64,000 nucleotides of DNA from Sphingomonas sp. PP-CE-3A-406 (GTDB lineage Bacteria > Pseudomonadota > Alphaproteobacteria > Sphingomonadales > Sphingomonadaceae): the NCBI RefSeq assembly GCF_003688625.1, contig NZ_RCWY01000001.1, forward strand, positions 248,001-312,000, given 5' to 3'. The position numbers and the translations under genes are program-made. The notes under the pieces are model-generated. The model was not told the origin of the DNA. It saw only the letters and a list, made by a program, of their open reading frames with translations, and searched no databases. Positions within the stretch are counted from its first letter, which is position 1. The number at the start of each line of letters is the position of its first letter. Below, piece after piece: positions 15,553 through 25,571 of this stretch.

Positions 15553-15915
15553 TCACTGGTAACGCGCGGTCCGGTCGAAGCCGCTGTTCGTCTTGGCCAT
15601 CTTGGCGAGCTTGCGGACGTAGGACCGGACGTGGCGGTCGAACCGCGTGTCGTCATATACGCCACGCCAGATGAACTGGTCACGGTCGAGCAGCGCCTTG
15701 AGGTCGGCGGCGAAGCGCTTCTGATCGACCGCCGAGTCCTTGGCCTGCATCAGTGTGCAGACCATCTCCTCGGCGGTTGCCTTGTCGCAGTCGTCCTGCT
15801 GGCCATAGCCGCCACGTTCCGCGACGACCTGATCCGACCGCGCGGCGGCGATCCGGGCGTCGAGCCATTTGCGCACCTGTGCCGCGTTCCAGTCGGTCGG
15901 ATTCGTGTCTGCCAT
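15553..15915 (-). CDS. Hypothetical protein
   Basis: A 120-residue soluble, mostly helical and charged protein: NAAQVRKWLDARIAAARSD, AEEMVCTLMQAK, FAADLKALLDRDQFIWRGVYDD, then a basic end. No signal peptide, membrane segment or catalytic motif. It converges on poxB with a 16-base gap and is separated by 212 bases from the divergent pao genes. Composition looks like a real protein, but I recognise no family. Confidence 0.6.
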   Translation of the reverse strand: MADTNPTDWNAAQVRKWLDARIAAARSDQVVAERGGYGQQDDCDKATAEEMVCTLMQAKDSAVDQKRFAADLKALLDRDQFIWRGVYDDTRFDRHVRSYVRKLAKMAKTNSGFDRTARYQ

Positions 15916-16127
15916 TGCTCGTTCCTGATTGCGGTGCCGCTCGCGGGACCGCCGGTCTCTTCTTACGTGCGGGCTGCAATACCGCGTGCGACGCGCTTTG
16001 TAAGATAGCGCCGTACATTGCGTGCCAAGACGCTGGTGGATCGTACGAAACCCGCCTATACCGCTCGGTATGGAATTGACCTGGCCGCGTTCGAAGCGTG
16101 CGCATGGGTTGCAGGTAGGAGAGTGCG

Positions 16128-16634
16128 ATGCCGATACTCGTCAATGGATCGGCGGTCGCTTTGCCCGACGATCCCCGCGTCTCGCTGCTCGATCTGTTGC
16201 GCGAGGGACTGCACCTTTCCGGTACGAAGAAGGGCTGCAACCAGGGCGCATGCGGCGCGTGCACGGTGCTGGTCGACGGCGAGCGTATCCTGTCGTGCCT
16301 CGCATTGGCGGTCCAGTATGACGGGCGTCGGGTCACGACGATCGAGGGACTGTCGGACGGGAATGCGCTGCACCCGTTGCAACAGGCGTTCATCGACCAT
16401 GACGGCTTCCAGTGCGGCTATTGCACGCCAGGCCAGATCTGCTCGGCAATCGGCATGGCGGCGGAAGCGAAGCGCGGCGTACCGAGTAACGTCAGCGCCG
16501 ATCTCACCGCGGATGTGCAGCTGACGCGCGAGGAATTGCAGGAGCGAATGAGCGGAAATCTGTGCCGATGCGGCGCGCATAACGGCATCATCGACGCGAT
16601 CCGCGAAACCGTCGCGGCGGAGATGGCGGCATGA
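16128..16634 (+). CDS. paoA: Aldehyde oxidoreductase [2Fe-2S] subunit (PaoA/YagT-like)
   Basis: A 168-residue iron-sulphur subunit of a xanthine-oxidase-family molybdoenzyme. A plant-type ferredoxin domain binds the first [2Fe-2S] cluster (CNQGACGAC then LSC), and the helical C-terminal domain binds the second (CGYC then CRC). It passes electrons from the molybdenum site to FAD. E. coli PaoA has a Tat signal and is periplasmic; this copy begins directly with MPILVNG and has none, so the complex is probably cytoplasmic. It overlaps the next gene as ATGA. Substrate is likely an aldehyde, by similarity of the whole set to paoABC. Confidence 0.88.
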   Translation: MPILVNGSAVALPDDPRVSLLDLLREGLHLSGTKKGCNQGACGACTVLVDGERILSCLALAVQYDGRRVTTIEGLSDGNALHPLQQAFIDHDGFQCGYCTPGQICSAIGMAAEAKRGVPSNVSADLTADVQLTREELQERMSGNLCRCGAHNGIIDAIRETVAAEMAA

Positions 16635-17614
16635 CCCCCTTCGCCTATGCGCGGGCCGGCGATACCGCCGAAGCGCTCCGTCTCGGCCATGCGGACGCGG
16701 CCGCCTATCTTGGCGGCGGGACCAATCTGGTCGACCTGATGCGCGAGACGGTTGCCAGGCCCGACACGCTCGTCGACGTCACCGGGCTGTCCGACACGAT
16801 CACCGAGACGGCGGATGGTGGGCTGCTGATAGGGGCGGCGGTGCGCAATACCGCGCTCGCCGAGCATGCTGGCGTACGTGCGCGCTATCCGGTGCTGTCG
16901 CGCGCGATCCTTGCGGGGGCGTCGGCGCAGATCCGCAACATGGCGACGGTCGGCGGCAACCTGCTCCAGCGCACCCGCTGCACCTATTTCTACGACACCG
17001 ACGGTTCGCGATGCAACAAGCGGACTCCCGGCGAGGGCTGCGATGCGGCCGGCGGCTTCACGCGGATTCACGCGATCCTCGGCGCGTCGGAGGCCTGCGT
17101 CGCGACCCATCCGTCCGACCTGTGCGTCGCGCTCGCGGCGCTCGATGCGGTCGTCCATGTCGAGGGCCGCGACGGCGCGCGGACGCTTCCGTTCGGCGAA
17201 CTGCACCGCCTGCCGGGCGATCGTCCCGATCTCGACACGGTGCTGGCGGCGGGCGACCTAATCACCGCGATCGAACTGCCCGCGATGCCGTTCGCGGCGA
17301 CCTCGACCTACCGCAAGGTTCGCGATCGGGCGAGCTATGCCTTTGCGCTGATCTCGGTTGCGGCGGCGCTCGACGTCGTTGACGGTGAGGTGAGGGACGT
17401 GCGTATCGCGCTCGGCGGCGTGGCGCACAAGCCGTGGCGCGCGACCAAGGCGGAGGCGCTGCTGCGTGGTGGCCCGGCGACCGAGGCGGCGTTTCGTGCA
17501 GCCGCGATCGCCGAACTCGCCGACGCCAGGCCGCTCCGCGACAACGGCTTCAAGATCGAACTCGCGAAACGGACGATCGTCGCCGTCCTTGGTGACCTGG
17601 GAGTATCCGCATGA
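16631..17614 (+). CDS. paoB: Aldehyde oxidoreductase FAD-binding subunit (PaoB/YagS-like)
   Basis: A 327-residue flavin subunit of the molybdoenzyme. FAD-binding motifs are AYLGGGTNLVDLM (25-37) and IRNMATVGGNL (101-111). Residues C117, C128, C137 and probably C156 form the extra loop that in PaoB carries a [4Fe-4S] cluster, which separates this type from ordinary xanthine dehydrogenase. Both ends overlap neighbours by 4 bases (ATGA), so paoABC is translationally coupled. Confidence 0.88.
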   Translation: MTPFAYARAGDTAEALRLGHADAAAYLGGGTNLVDLMRETVARPDTLVDVTGLSDTITETADGGLLIGAAVRNTALAEHAGVRARYPVLSRAILAGASAQIRNMATVGGNLLQRTRCTYFYDTDGSRCNKRTPGEGCDAAGGFTRIHAILGASEACVATHPSDLCVALAALDAVVHVEGRDGARTLPFGELHRLPGDRPDLDTVLAAGDLITAIELPAMPFAATSTYRKVRDRASYAFALISVAAALDVVDGEVRDVRIALGGVAHKPWRATKAEALLRGGPATEAAFRAAAIAELADARPLRDNGFKIELAKRTIVAVLGDLGVSA

Positions 17615-19944
17615 GCATCGTCGATACCGTCAAGCAGACCGCGCAGGGTCTGGTGCAGGGTGCGGTCGGCAAATTGGTCCCGCTCGCGCCGGACAGCTGG
17701 GTTCCCGGCGGCGTTCCCGATCCGCTGATCGCGCGTCAGCACGGCCTGATCGGTACATCGGTGTCGCGACTGGATGGTCCGTTGAAGGTGAAGGGGGCGG
17801 CGCGGTTCGCGGCCGAATTCGCGCTCGACGACATGGTTTACGCCGCGCTGGCGTTCGCGACGATCCCGCGCGGGCGCATCGCGACGCTCGACGTGGCGGC
17901 CGCGGAGGCTGCGACCGGCGTCGTTGCGGTGATGACGTATCGCAATGCGCCCCGGATGAACCAGCCCGCGGTGTTCGGGTCTGGGCCGACCGCGGCGGCG
18001 CCGGCCGACCTGCCGATCATGCAGGACGATCGCGTCGCCTGGAACGGGCAGCCGATCGCGGTGGTCCTGGCCGAAACGCAGGAACAGGCGGACTACGCCG
18101 CATCGCTGATCGTCGCGACCTTTGCCGGAGAGCCATCGATCACGTCGTTTGCGGCGGCGAAGGCCAAGGGCGCCGAGCCGGCAACCTTCATGGGCCAACC
18201 GCTGTCGAACACAATCGGCGATGCCGACGCCATGCTCGGAGCGGCCGCGCACAAGGTCGACCAGGTCTATCGGACGCCGCGCCACAACCACAACGCGATC
18301 GAGCCCCACGCTGCGACGATCGCCTGGGTGGGGGACGATCTGATCATCCACGACGCCAGCCAGCTGGTGACGATGGCGGCGGCGACGATCGCCGACGTGT
18401 TCGACCTGAAGGCCGAGCAGGTCCGCGTGACCTCGCCGTATGTCGGCGGGGGATTTGGCGGCAAGTGCCTGTGGGATCACCAGATCCTCGGCGCCGCGGC
18501 GGCCAGGCTGGTCGGGCGTCCGGTCCGGATCGCGCTGACCCGAGAGGGCGTCTACCGCGGGGTCGGCGGACGGACGCTGACCGAGCAGCGCGTCGCGATC
18601 GGTGCGGATGCGGATGGCCATTTCCAGGCGCTGATCCACGCCGGGACCACCGCGGATACGCCGCACAACCACATGCCCGAACCGTTCATCCTCGGTACGC
18701 GCGCGGGCTATGCCGCGGATAGCATCAAGCTGTCGGTCGACGTCGTGAAGATCGACATGCTCGCCAACACGTTCATGCGCGCGCCCGGCGAGTCGGTCGG
18801 GACGTTCGCGCTGGAATCGGCGATCGACGAACTCGCGGTCGAGCTCGGCATCGACCCGATCGACCTGCGCCTCCGCAACGAGCCGGAGGTGGATCCGACG
18901 TCGGGCCTGCCGTTCTCGTCGCGGCACATCGTCGAGGCGTGGCGTGCTGGGGCGGATGCGTTCGGCTGGGCCGACCGTGCACTACCCGGCGCGCGACGCG
19001 AGGGCGAATGGCTGATCGGGATGGGCTGCGCAACCGGGACCTATCCCTATTACCGGATGCCGGGTGCGGCGGCGCGGATCACGCTCGACCACGCGGGCAA
19101 GGCGCTGGTCGAAGTCGCTGCGCACGAAATGGGGATGGGGACGTCGACGACCACGACGATGGTTGCCGCGGAACGGCTCGGGCTGCCGCTCGATGCGGTC
19201 GAGGTTCGCTATGGCGATTCGATCATTCCCGGATCGATCCTCGCGGGCGGATCGCAGCAGACGGCCGCGATCGGCGGCGCGGTGATCGCTGCGCATAACG
19301 CGCTGGTGGCGGAGTTGTTGAAACTCGCCGGCAACGACTCACCGCTTGCCGGGCTGTCGCCGGACGAGGTCGGCAGTGAGGATGGCGGTCTTGCCAAACT
19401 CGACGATCCGGCGCGGCGCGAGTCCTACGCCTCGATCCTCGGCCGGGCGCAGCGCGATGCGGTGACCGTCTCGGCCGAAGGATCGCCGCCGCTCGAACAG
19501 ATGCACTGGTCGATGCACTCGCACAGCGCGATTTTCTGCGAGGTCCGTGTCAACGCGGTGACGGGGGAGGTGCGCGTCACTCGCTTCCTAGGGTCGTTCG
19601 ATTGCGGCCGAATCCTCAATCCGAAGACCGCGCGCAGCCAGTTCCGCGGCGGCATGATCATGGGCCTTGGCCTAGCGCTGATGGAGGAGACCGATTTCGA
19701 CGAGCGCAACGGCCGGATCATGAATCCCAGTCTCGCCGAATATCACATGCCGGTGCATCTCGACGTGCCCGAGATCGAAGTGATCTGGACCGACATCGCC
19801 GACCCGCACACGCCGATGGGTGCGCACGGGATCGGCGAGATCGGTATCACCGGGGTAGCCGCTGCGGTCGCGAACGCGATCTATAACGCGACCGGAACGC
19901 GGGTCCGCGATCTGCCGATCACGTTGGATAAGTTGCTGGTCTGA
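17611..19944 (+). CDS. paoC: Aldehyde oxidoreductase molybdenum-binding subunit (PaoC/YagR-like)
   Basis: A 777-residue large subunit that holds the molybdenum-cytosine-dinucleotide cofactor and oxidises the substrate. The N-terminal part carries the aldehyde oxidase a/b hammerhead fold (TSVSRLDGPLKVKGAARF), the middle has YVGGGFGGK, and the C-terminus has GIGEIG with the catalytic Glu that activates the Mo-bound water. Length is near the 730-780 of the family. No cofactor-inserting chaperone (PaoD/XdhC type) follows in this window; the next gene is convergent. Range of aldehydes is not predictable. Confidence 0.88.
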   Translation: MSIVDTVKQTAQGLVQGAVGKLVPLAPDSWVPGGVPDPLIARQHGLIGTSVSRLDGPLKVKGAARFAAEFALDDMVYAALAFATIPRGRIATLDVAAAEAATGVVAVMTYRNAPRMNQPAVFGSGPTAAAPADLPIMQDDRVAWNGQPIAVVLAETQEQADYAASLIVATFAGEPSITSFAAAKAKGAEPATFMGQPLSNTIGDADAMLGAAAHKVDQVYRTPRHNHNAIEPHAATIAWVGDDLIIHDASQLVTMAAATIADVFDLKAEQVRVTSPYVGGGFGGKCLWDHQILGAAAARLVGRPVRIALTREGVYRGVGGRTLTEQRVAIGADADGHFQALIHAGTTADTPHNHMPEPFILGTRAGYAADSIKLSVDVVKIDMLANTFMRAPGESVGTFALESAIDELAVELGIDPIDLRLRNEPEVDPTSGLPFSSRHIVEAWRAGADAFGWADRALPGARREGEWLIGMGCATGTYPYYRMPGAAARITLDHAGKALVEVAAHEMGMGTSTTTTMVAAERLGLPLDAVEVRYGDSIIPGSILAGGSQQTAAIGGAVIAAHNALVAELLKLAGNDSPLAGLSPDEVGSEDGGLAKLDDPARRESYASILGRAQRDAVTVSAEGSPPLEQMHWSMHSHSAIFCEVRVNAVTGEVRVTRFLGSFDCGRILNPKTARSQFRGGMIMGLGLALMEETDFDERNGRIMNPSLAEYHMPVHLDVPEIEVIWTDIADPHTPMGAHGIGEIGITGVAAAVANAIYNATGTRVRDLPITLDKLLV

Positions 19945-19961
19945 AGCGACGCGGCCTGAAC

Positions 19962-21227
19962 TCAATGCCGGTGTCTGGTCTCCGGCATCGCGAAGAAATA
20001 GAGCGCGAGGCCCAGTCCGGCGACGACCGCCAGCGTCAGGAAGCCGGCGGTGTAGCCGGCGCCGACGATGATCGTGCCCGCGAGCGTTGCCGACAGCGCC
20101 GCGCCGAGGCCTTGTGCGCTCGCGACCGCACCCTGGCTGACGTTGAAGCGCCCGGTGCCCTTGGTCAGGTCGGCGATCACCACCGGGAACAGGGCGCCGA
20201 AGATGCCCGCGCCGATGCCGTCGAGCGCCTGGACCCCGACCAGCCACCACGGGTCGTTCGAGACGGTGTACAAAGCCCCGCGTGCGGCGAGGAATGCGAA
20301 GGCGACGAGGAAGAGCGGCTTGGTGCCCCATTTTTCGGTGGTGCGACCGACGACGATCGCGACCGGCACCATCACCAACTGCGCGGCGACTATGCAGGCG
20401 GCGGTAAGCGATGTCGCCTGGTCCTTGCCGACCGTGCGGGAAAGAAGCTGACTGACCGATGTCAGCATCGCGGCATTGGCGAGATGGAACAGGAATGCGG
20501 TCACCGCGAAGATCATCAGCGGCTTGTTCTCGATCAGCGCCTTCCAGCCGCTCGGTTCCTCGCAATCGTCGTCCGGTTCGCAGTCGAGACCCCGCGCGAC
20601 GGCGTTGTCTATCGCGCCGTTGTCGATCCGCGACGCGGTGACGATGCTCGCGACGGTCAGGCCACCCATCAGCCAGAACACGACGACCGGGCCGAACTTC
20701 CACGCCAGCACGCCCGCCAGAGCGGCGGATACCGCGTTGCCCGCGTGATTGAAGGCTTCGTTCCGCCCGACGCGCTTGGCGAAGAGCTTGGGTCCGACCA
20801 GCCCGAGCGTGATCGCCGAGATTGCGGGTGCGAACACTGCGCCAGCGACCGCGGCGACCGACTGGGTGACGGCGACGACGGTGAAGCCGGTCACGATCGG
20901 TAGAGATATGCTGCTGAGCGTCACGAGCAACGCGGCGATCATGACGATCCGTGGCTTGTTCCTGGCGCGGTCGATCAGGCTGCCCGCGGGCGTCTGAGAG
21001 ATCAGACCGACGATCCCGGCGATCGTGAGGACTGCGCCGACGGTCGCCTCGTTCCAGCCATGTGCCGGCCCCCGAACGGCGAGTAGATAGATGGCGAGAT
21101 ACGGTCCAAGCCCATCGCGCACGTCGGCCAGGAAGAAGTTCAGCGCATCGAGCGTCCTGGTCGGGACGGATGTGCCGCCTTGTTCGTCCCGCGTGTCCGT
21201 TGCGGAAGGCGCATCCGTCATAACCAT
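19962..21227 (-). CDS. MFS transporter
   Basis: A 421-residue polytopic membrane protein with about 12 hydrophobic helices and a polar central loop (residues about 200-225, rich in Asp, Cys and Glu: DCEPDDDCEEPSGW). Signature-like segments are NEATVGAVLTIAG, LIDRARNKPR and the second-half VVGRTTEKWGTKPLF. ATG at 21227 is preferred over an earlier one because AGGAA lies 7 bases before it. It converges on paoC with a 17-base gap. The substrate is unknown; the cysteine-bearing central loop is unusual for a generic exporter. Confidence 0.8.
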   Translation of the reverse strand: MVMTDAPSATDTRDEQGGTSVPTRTLDALNFFLADVRDGLGPYLAIYLLAVRGPAHGWNEATVGAVLTIAGIVGLISQTPAGSLIDRARNKPRIVMIAALLVTLSSISLPIVTGFTVVAVTQSVAAVAGAVFAPAISAITLGLVGPKLFAKRVGRNEAFNHAGNAVSAALAGVLAWKFGPVVVFWLMGGLTVASIVTASRIDNGAIDNAVARGLDCEPDDDCEEPSGWKALIENKPLMIFAVTAFLFHLANAAMLTSVSQLLSRTVGKDQATSLTAACIVAAQLVMVPVAIVVGRTTEKWGTKPLFLVAFAFLAARGALYTVSNDPWWLVGVQALDGIGAGIFGALFPVVIADLTKGTGRFNVSQGAVASAQGLGAALSATLAGTIIVGAGYTAGFLTLAVVAGLGLALYFFAMPETRHRH

Positions 21228-21416
21228 GAGAGTTCCTGAAACCTGTTGTCGAGCGCCCGACATTTCCGCGAACCGGCCGTCGTCGGATCGTTAAATCGGC
21301 CGACGCCTAGAAAGTTTCGACGATGGTATAATATCGAGCGTGTAATTTAGGTAATGATCTCATGACCTAAACTGAAACTGAACGGCGCCGTCGCTTTCGG
21401 GGCGCACCGGGACCGA

Positions 21417-23009
21417 TTATTGCGTGCCGGTCATCGCCGCGAAATTGTGCGAGCCGCTACCGGTTGCGAGCAGGTCCGGGCGGGGGGTAATCGGAGCCGC
21501 GCGAACCGCGACCAGGGTCACACCGGGACCGATCGCGAACCGGGCTCGGCGCTGGAGATACCCAGGCGTCTCGACCGCCTGTGCCAGGACGATGCTGTGT
21601 GGGTAGGCCAGCCGCCGTCGTTCGCCGACGACGACTACGCCGCGAATCCCGAGGCGGTCCAGTGTGGCCGCTGCCTCGCGTGGGGTTCGCGCGGTCAGGA
21701 CATAGCCGCGGCCCATGAAGTCGCTGGTCGACAGCCACTGCGAGGCCCTGGCCACCCAGATCTGCCGTCGGCCACGATCGGCATAGGCGGCCGCAGCGAT
21801 CACCGCGCCTTCGCCGCCGGCGCGACCGTCGACTAACCAGAGACCGGGCGTGTCGACCATGGTTCGCGCGATCGATGGCGCGCCGAGATCGGGCTTGGCG
21901 GTCAACTGGGCCAGCGCGACCGCGGGGACCACGAGCGCGCCGACTGTGCACGCGACCGCCGCCGCACGGTAGACCGCGCCGAGGCGCCACAGCGTTAGAA
22001 CGCCGAGCGCGACGAGGATGGCGCACCATGGCAGCAACGGCAGGACGTAGCGGTCGACCAACGCGACCGGGATGGCGGCCTGGAAGATCAAGGTGGCGAG
22101 GATCATCGCGACCGACAGCCTGACGACCGGCCCTGCGCGGCCGTCGCGCCACCCCCAGATCGTTCCGATCAGCAGGAGGAGTATCCCGCTCCAGCCGATA
22201 TTAGCACGCACCGCCTGAAGATTGGTGACGAGCGAGTCCCAGGCGTAGGCGAGACCCGGCGCATAGTTGAAGCCCCCCGCCGAAATCCTGAACGAGATCA
22301 GATACCATGGCAGGATCAGCACGCCGGTCACCGATCCGGCAACCCACAGCTTGCGGTCGCGCAGCAGGTGCCAACGGCCCGACAGGACGATGTCGATCGC
22401 GGGGACGAGGACGATGAGCAGGCCGTTGCCCTTCACCAGCGTCGCGAACACCGCGAGCGCGGAGAACAGCGCGAAGCGCCACCATGACGGGGTTTCGGCC
22501 GCGGCCAGCCAGGCGATGCCGGCGAGTCCGACGACCAAAGTAACTGGCTGGTCGAGCAGGAAATAGCGCGCGCTCTCGACCTCCAGCGGCAGGAGCAGCA
22601 CGACGAATGCGGCGGCAATCGCCAGGCGGGGGGCGCCGGCGCGGAACAGGCCCCAGCCCACGAGCGACGCCGGCAGCCCGGCGATGAACGCGCTGAGGAT
22701 CGCGGCGGCGAAAGGCGAGGGGCGCAGGATCGCGAACAGCGGCGCGAGCAGCGCGTACCAGCCGGGGGGCCAGTGGCCGATCGAGAGCTTTGGAAAGTGC
22801 GCGTAGAAATCCTGCGCGAACGTCATCGGCGAGGGTAACCCGGCGCGCAGCCAGTCGCCGATAAACAGCGTGTTGATGTAATGCGAGGACTCGTCCGGAT
22901 CGATGAAGCTCGCCGAGAGCCCGCCCGTGAAAGCGGCGAGCGTTAGCGCCGCCAGCCCGAGCAGTGGCGCGAGTGCGATCGTTCGCGTGACTGCCCCCCG
23001 GTTGGTCAT
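21417..23009 (-). CDS. ArnT/PMT-like membrane glycosyltransferase or integral membrane protein
   Basis: A 530-residue integral membrane protein with about 10-12 helices. The first periplasmic loop carries FIDPDESSHY, the Asp/Glu catalytic signature of GT-C enzymes such as ArnT and protein mannosyltransferases, and HWPPGWYALLAP follows in the position typical of the family. Such enzymes transfer a sugar from a polyprenyl-phosphate carrier to lipid A, protein or another acceptor. A soluble C-terminal part (about 385-530) has no recognised domain. It stands alone on the minus strand between the MFS gene and a receptor. Confidence 0.72.
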   Translation of the reverse strand: MTNRGAVTRTIALAPLLGLAALTLAAFTGGLSASFIDPDESSHYINTLFIGDWLRAGLPSPMTFAQDFYAHFPKLSIGHWPPGWYALLAPLFAILRPSPFAAAILSAFIAGLPASLVGWGLFRAGAPRLAIAAAFVVLLLPLEVESARYFLLDQPVTLVVGLAGIAWLAAAETPSWWRFALFSALAVFATLVKGNGLLIVLVPAIDIVLSGRWHLLRDRKLWVAGSVTGVLILPWYLISFRISAGGFNYAPGLAYAWDSLVTNLQAVRANIGWSGILLLLIGTIWGWRDGRAGPVVRLSVAMILATLIFQAAIPVALVDRYVLPLLPWCAILVALGVLTLWRLGAVYRAAAVACTVGALVVPAVALAQLTAKPDLGAPSIARTMVDTPGLWLVDGRAGGEGAVIAAAAYADRGRRQIWVARASQWLSTSDFMGRGYVLTARTPREAAATLDRLGIRGVVVVGERRRLAYPHSIVLAQAVETPGYLQRRARFAIGPGVTLVAVRAAPITPRPDLLATGSGSHNFAAMTGTQ

Positions 23010-23080
23010 CGCGCAAAACTAGCCGACCGGGCGCCCGAAAACCATGATCATTCGGTACCATCGCGCGGACGGGCCCGGGT

Positions 23081-23121
23081 GGACCGAAGCCGATGCCTTG
23101 AGAGGCAAAGGACTTCGGTCC
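23081..23121 (-). terminator. Stem-loop terminator for TonB receptor
   Basis: GGACCGAAG (23081-23089) pairs with CTTCGGTCC (23113-23121); an inner GCCT/AGGC stem nests inside. It lies 18 bases past the leftward receptor's stop. The stem is strong, but no clear T run follows on the minus strand. Confidence 0.55.
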
Positions 23122-23138
23122 GAGAGGCTAACGGCGGG

Positions 23139-25571
23139 TCAGAACGCGCCGGACAGCGTGAAGAACACCTGCCGCGGCGGCGTCGCATAGCTATTGTAGG
23201 TCGTGCTCGCCGCGCCGACGACGACTTCGTAGATGCCCTTGCGGTTGGTCAGATTGGTGACGTTGACCGAAAACCGCGTGTTCTTCAGGCCGAGACCGCC
23301 GATCGGTGGCAGCGCGTAGCCAGCCTGTGCGCTCAGCAGGACCCGACCTGGCACCGACTGATCGTTGGTATAGGTGGCGAAGCGGCGGCCGACGAAATCG
23401 CCGATCACCTGGACGTCGAACGGGCCGTCGTTCGCGCTGGCGACGACCTTGTTGAGCCATTTGGCGGTGTTGGGGACGTATTTGCCCGCCGTCGGGACCG
23501 TCGCGGTGCCGCTGGTGTAATTGTCGTCGTATTTCGAGCTGTTGTACGACAGCGCATCGTAGAGCGAGAAATGCGGCCCGAAACGCAACGTCGTGGCGAA
23601 ATCGACGCCGTTGGTCGTCACGCCACCGACGTTCTGCAGGATCGATACGCCGCCGACGACCGACGCGATCACCGGCGTTGCGCTGATCTGCAACAGGCGG
23701 TTGCTGAAATCGACGTGGTAGTAGTTCACCTGGCCTTCGATCGCGGTGATCGGGCCGAGCGACACTTGGCGATGCGAGCGGACGCCGGCCTCGTAGGTCC
23801 ACGAGCTTTCGGGCGACGTCTCGGCCTTCAGCTGGTCGAATGCCTGTTGGCTGCCGAGATTATACGGCGACAGCCCGGCGGCGACCGACGTCTGGAATTG
23901 GCGGACGTTCTTCTGCACGTTGGCGAACAGCTGCTCCGACGACGTCACGTCCCAGGTCCCACCGACCGCGGGCAGAAACCATTTCTTCGTGCTGATCTTG
24001 CCTTCGGGCAGGCCGGTCGAGGCACCCGACAACGCGCCCGGCAGCGGCTGGACCGGTACTGCGCCATTGGCGAACTGCAGGCTCGACTTGAAGCCCGCCT
24101 CCAACGTGACCGCAGGCGTGACGTGCCAGCGATCCCGAAGGTGGAACTGGACGATATCGACGTCGACGTCGCTGCCATATTGGGTCAGGCGACGCAGTGC
24201 CGGGTCGGCGCGGACATAGGGCGTCGAGGGATTGTCGATCGGGAACGCGTACCAGCGGCGCCGGACGGTGTTGGCGTTGTGCTCGTACCAGCCGCCAAGC
24301 TCGATCTCGTGATTGCCCGCCTCGACCGCGAGCCGCGACAACAGGCCCTCGCGGTCGACGGTGTATTCGGTGGTCCGCAGCGCATAGCCCGAATTGCCGA
24401 ACACCTGCTTCAGGTTTTGGCCAGGATAATAGATGCGGAACAGCGCGGGCAGGCCCGCCACGGTGATCGGCCCGGCAATCTGCCCTTCGCCGTCGTCGTG
24501 ATGATAATAGACCTGGTTCGAGAACGTCACCGCGTCCGAGAAGCGGTAATCGAGCTTTGCATAGCCCAGATAGTCCTTGCGCTGCGCATCGCCGTAATAG
24601 TTCAGATAATTGGCCGGCGCGTTCACGGGGACGTTGCCGTTGGCATCGAGATAGGCGAGCGCCGCGCCGAAGTTCGGATAGAGCAGGCTGCGATAATAGG
24701 GCTCGATCCCGCCGGCATTGTGGGCGACCGAATCCTGGTTTGGCTCCTGCTTGTCGGAAAAGGCGAAATAGCCGGTCAGCGTGACGTGGCTGTCCTTGTG
24801 GACGAACTTCGCGTTGACCTGATAGCCGCCCTGTTTCGCGTCGAACTCCCACGCGCGCGCCTTCTGGCGGACCGCGGACACATAGCCGCTGTTGGTGCCG
24901 CCAAGGCCTTCGAATTCGCCGCTGTCGATCCGCAGATAGCTGCGCTGTGCATCGTAGCTGCCGAGCGTCTGCGCGAAGCGGAGGCCGAGATCGCGCGTGG
25001 GATCGCTGGTGAACGTCTCGACCGCGCCGCCGAGATTGCTGGCCGACGCCGTGCCGAGATCGGCGGCACCCGACGACAGGCGGACCTGGCCGACATTCTC
25101 GCTGATCACCGCGCGCTGTGGCGAGAGGCCGTTGAAATTGCCGTAGGATTGATCGCCCAAGGGCACGCCGTCGAGCGTGAAGCCGAGCTGGTTCTGGTTG
25201 AACCCGTGGACGACCAGCGAGATGTTCTGTTCGTTGTTACCCCACGGGTCGGCGGTTTCGAACTGGACGCCGGGCAGGGTCTGGATCGCCTTGACCGGAC
25301 TGACGCCCGGCATGGTCTTCTGCATCTCGACGCCCGACAGCGCGACCGACGACCGCGTCGTGCGGCTGGCGGTCACCATGATCGTGCCGTCCGCGGTCGC
25401 CTCGCGTGGCGTGTCCTGGGTCGCGTTGGTGGGCGCGGCATCGGCGCTGGCCTCACCGTTTGCTTGCGCCGTTGCGGTTTGAGCGATCGACGGCGTTGCG
25501 CATGCCATGATCCCGATCGCAGCCGACGACAGAAAAAGCGAAGCGCGATACACGCCCCGGAACTCGAACAT
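23139..25571 (-). CDS. TonB-dependent receptor
   Basis: An 810-residue outer-membrane receptor. The start has AAGGGGA upstream; a signal peptide ends near SIAQ (about residue 30). A Gln/Ala-rich stretch leads to GTIMVTASR, then the plug (KAIQTLPGVQFETADPWG, LGFTLDGVPLGDQSYGNFNG, ASNLGGAVETFTSDPT) and a barrel ending FFTLSGAF. The plug order resembles receptors of the Fe-dicitrate or copper type rather than the TonB-Xanth-Caul type. It is divergent from the desaturase operon; a 254-base AT-containing region between them must hold both promoters. Pairing with that operon and the receptor at 29324 suggests a shared ligand, unknown. Confidence 0.88.
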   Translation of the reverse strand: MFEFRGVYRASLFLSSAAIGIMACATPSIAQTATAQANGEASADAAPTNATQDTPREATADGTIMVTASRTTRSSVALSGVEMQKTMPGVSPVKAIQTLPGVQFETADPWGNNEQNISLVVHGFNQNQLGFTLDGVPLGDQSYGNFNGLSPQRAVISENVGQVRLSSGAADLGTASASNLGGAVETFTSDPTRDLGLRFAQTLGSYDAQRSYLRIDSGEFEGLGGTNSGYVSAVRQKARAWEFDAKQGGYQVNAKFVHKDSHVTLTGYFAFSDKQEPNQDSVAHNAGGIEPYYRSLLYPNFGAALAYLDANGNVPVNAPANYLNYYGDAQRKDYLGYAKLDYRFSDAVTFSNQVYYHHDDGEGQIAGPITVAGLPALFRIYYPGQNLKQVFGNSGYALRTTEYTVDREGLLSRLAVEAGNHEIELGGWYEHNANTVRRRWYAFPIDNPSTPYVRADPALRRLTQYGSDVDVDIVQFHLRDRWHVTPAVTLEAGFKSSLQFANGAVPVQPLPGALSGASTGLPEGKISTKKWFLPAVGGTWDVTSSEQLFANVQKNVRQFQTSVAAGLSPYNLGSQQAFDQLKAETSPESSWTYEAGVRSHRQVSLGPITAIEGQVNYYHVDFSNRLLQISATPVIASVVGGVSILQNVGGVTTNGVDFATTLRFGPHFSLYDALSYNSSKYDDNYTSGTATVPTAGKYVPNTAKWLNKVVASANDGPFDVQVIGDFVGRRFATYTNDQSVPGRVLLSAQAGYALPPIGGLGLKNTRFSVNVTNLTNRKGIYEVVVGAASTTYNSYATPPRQVFFTLSGAF

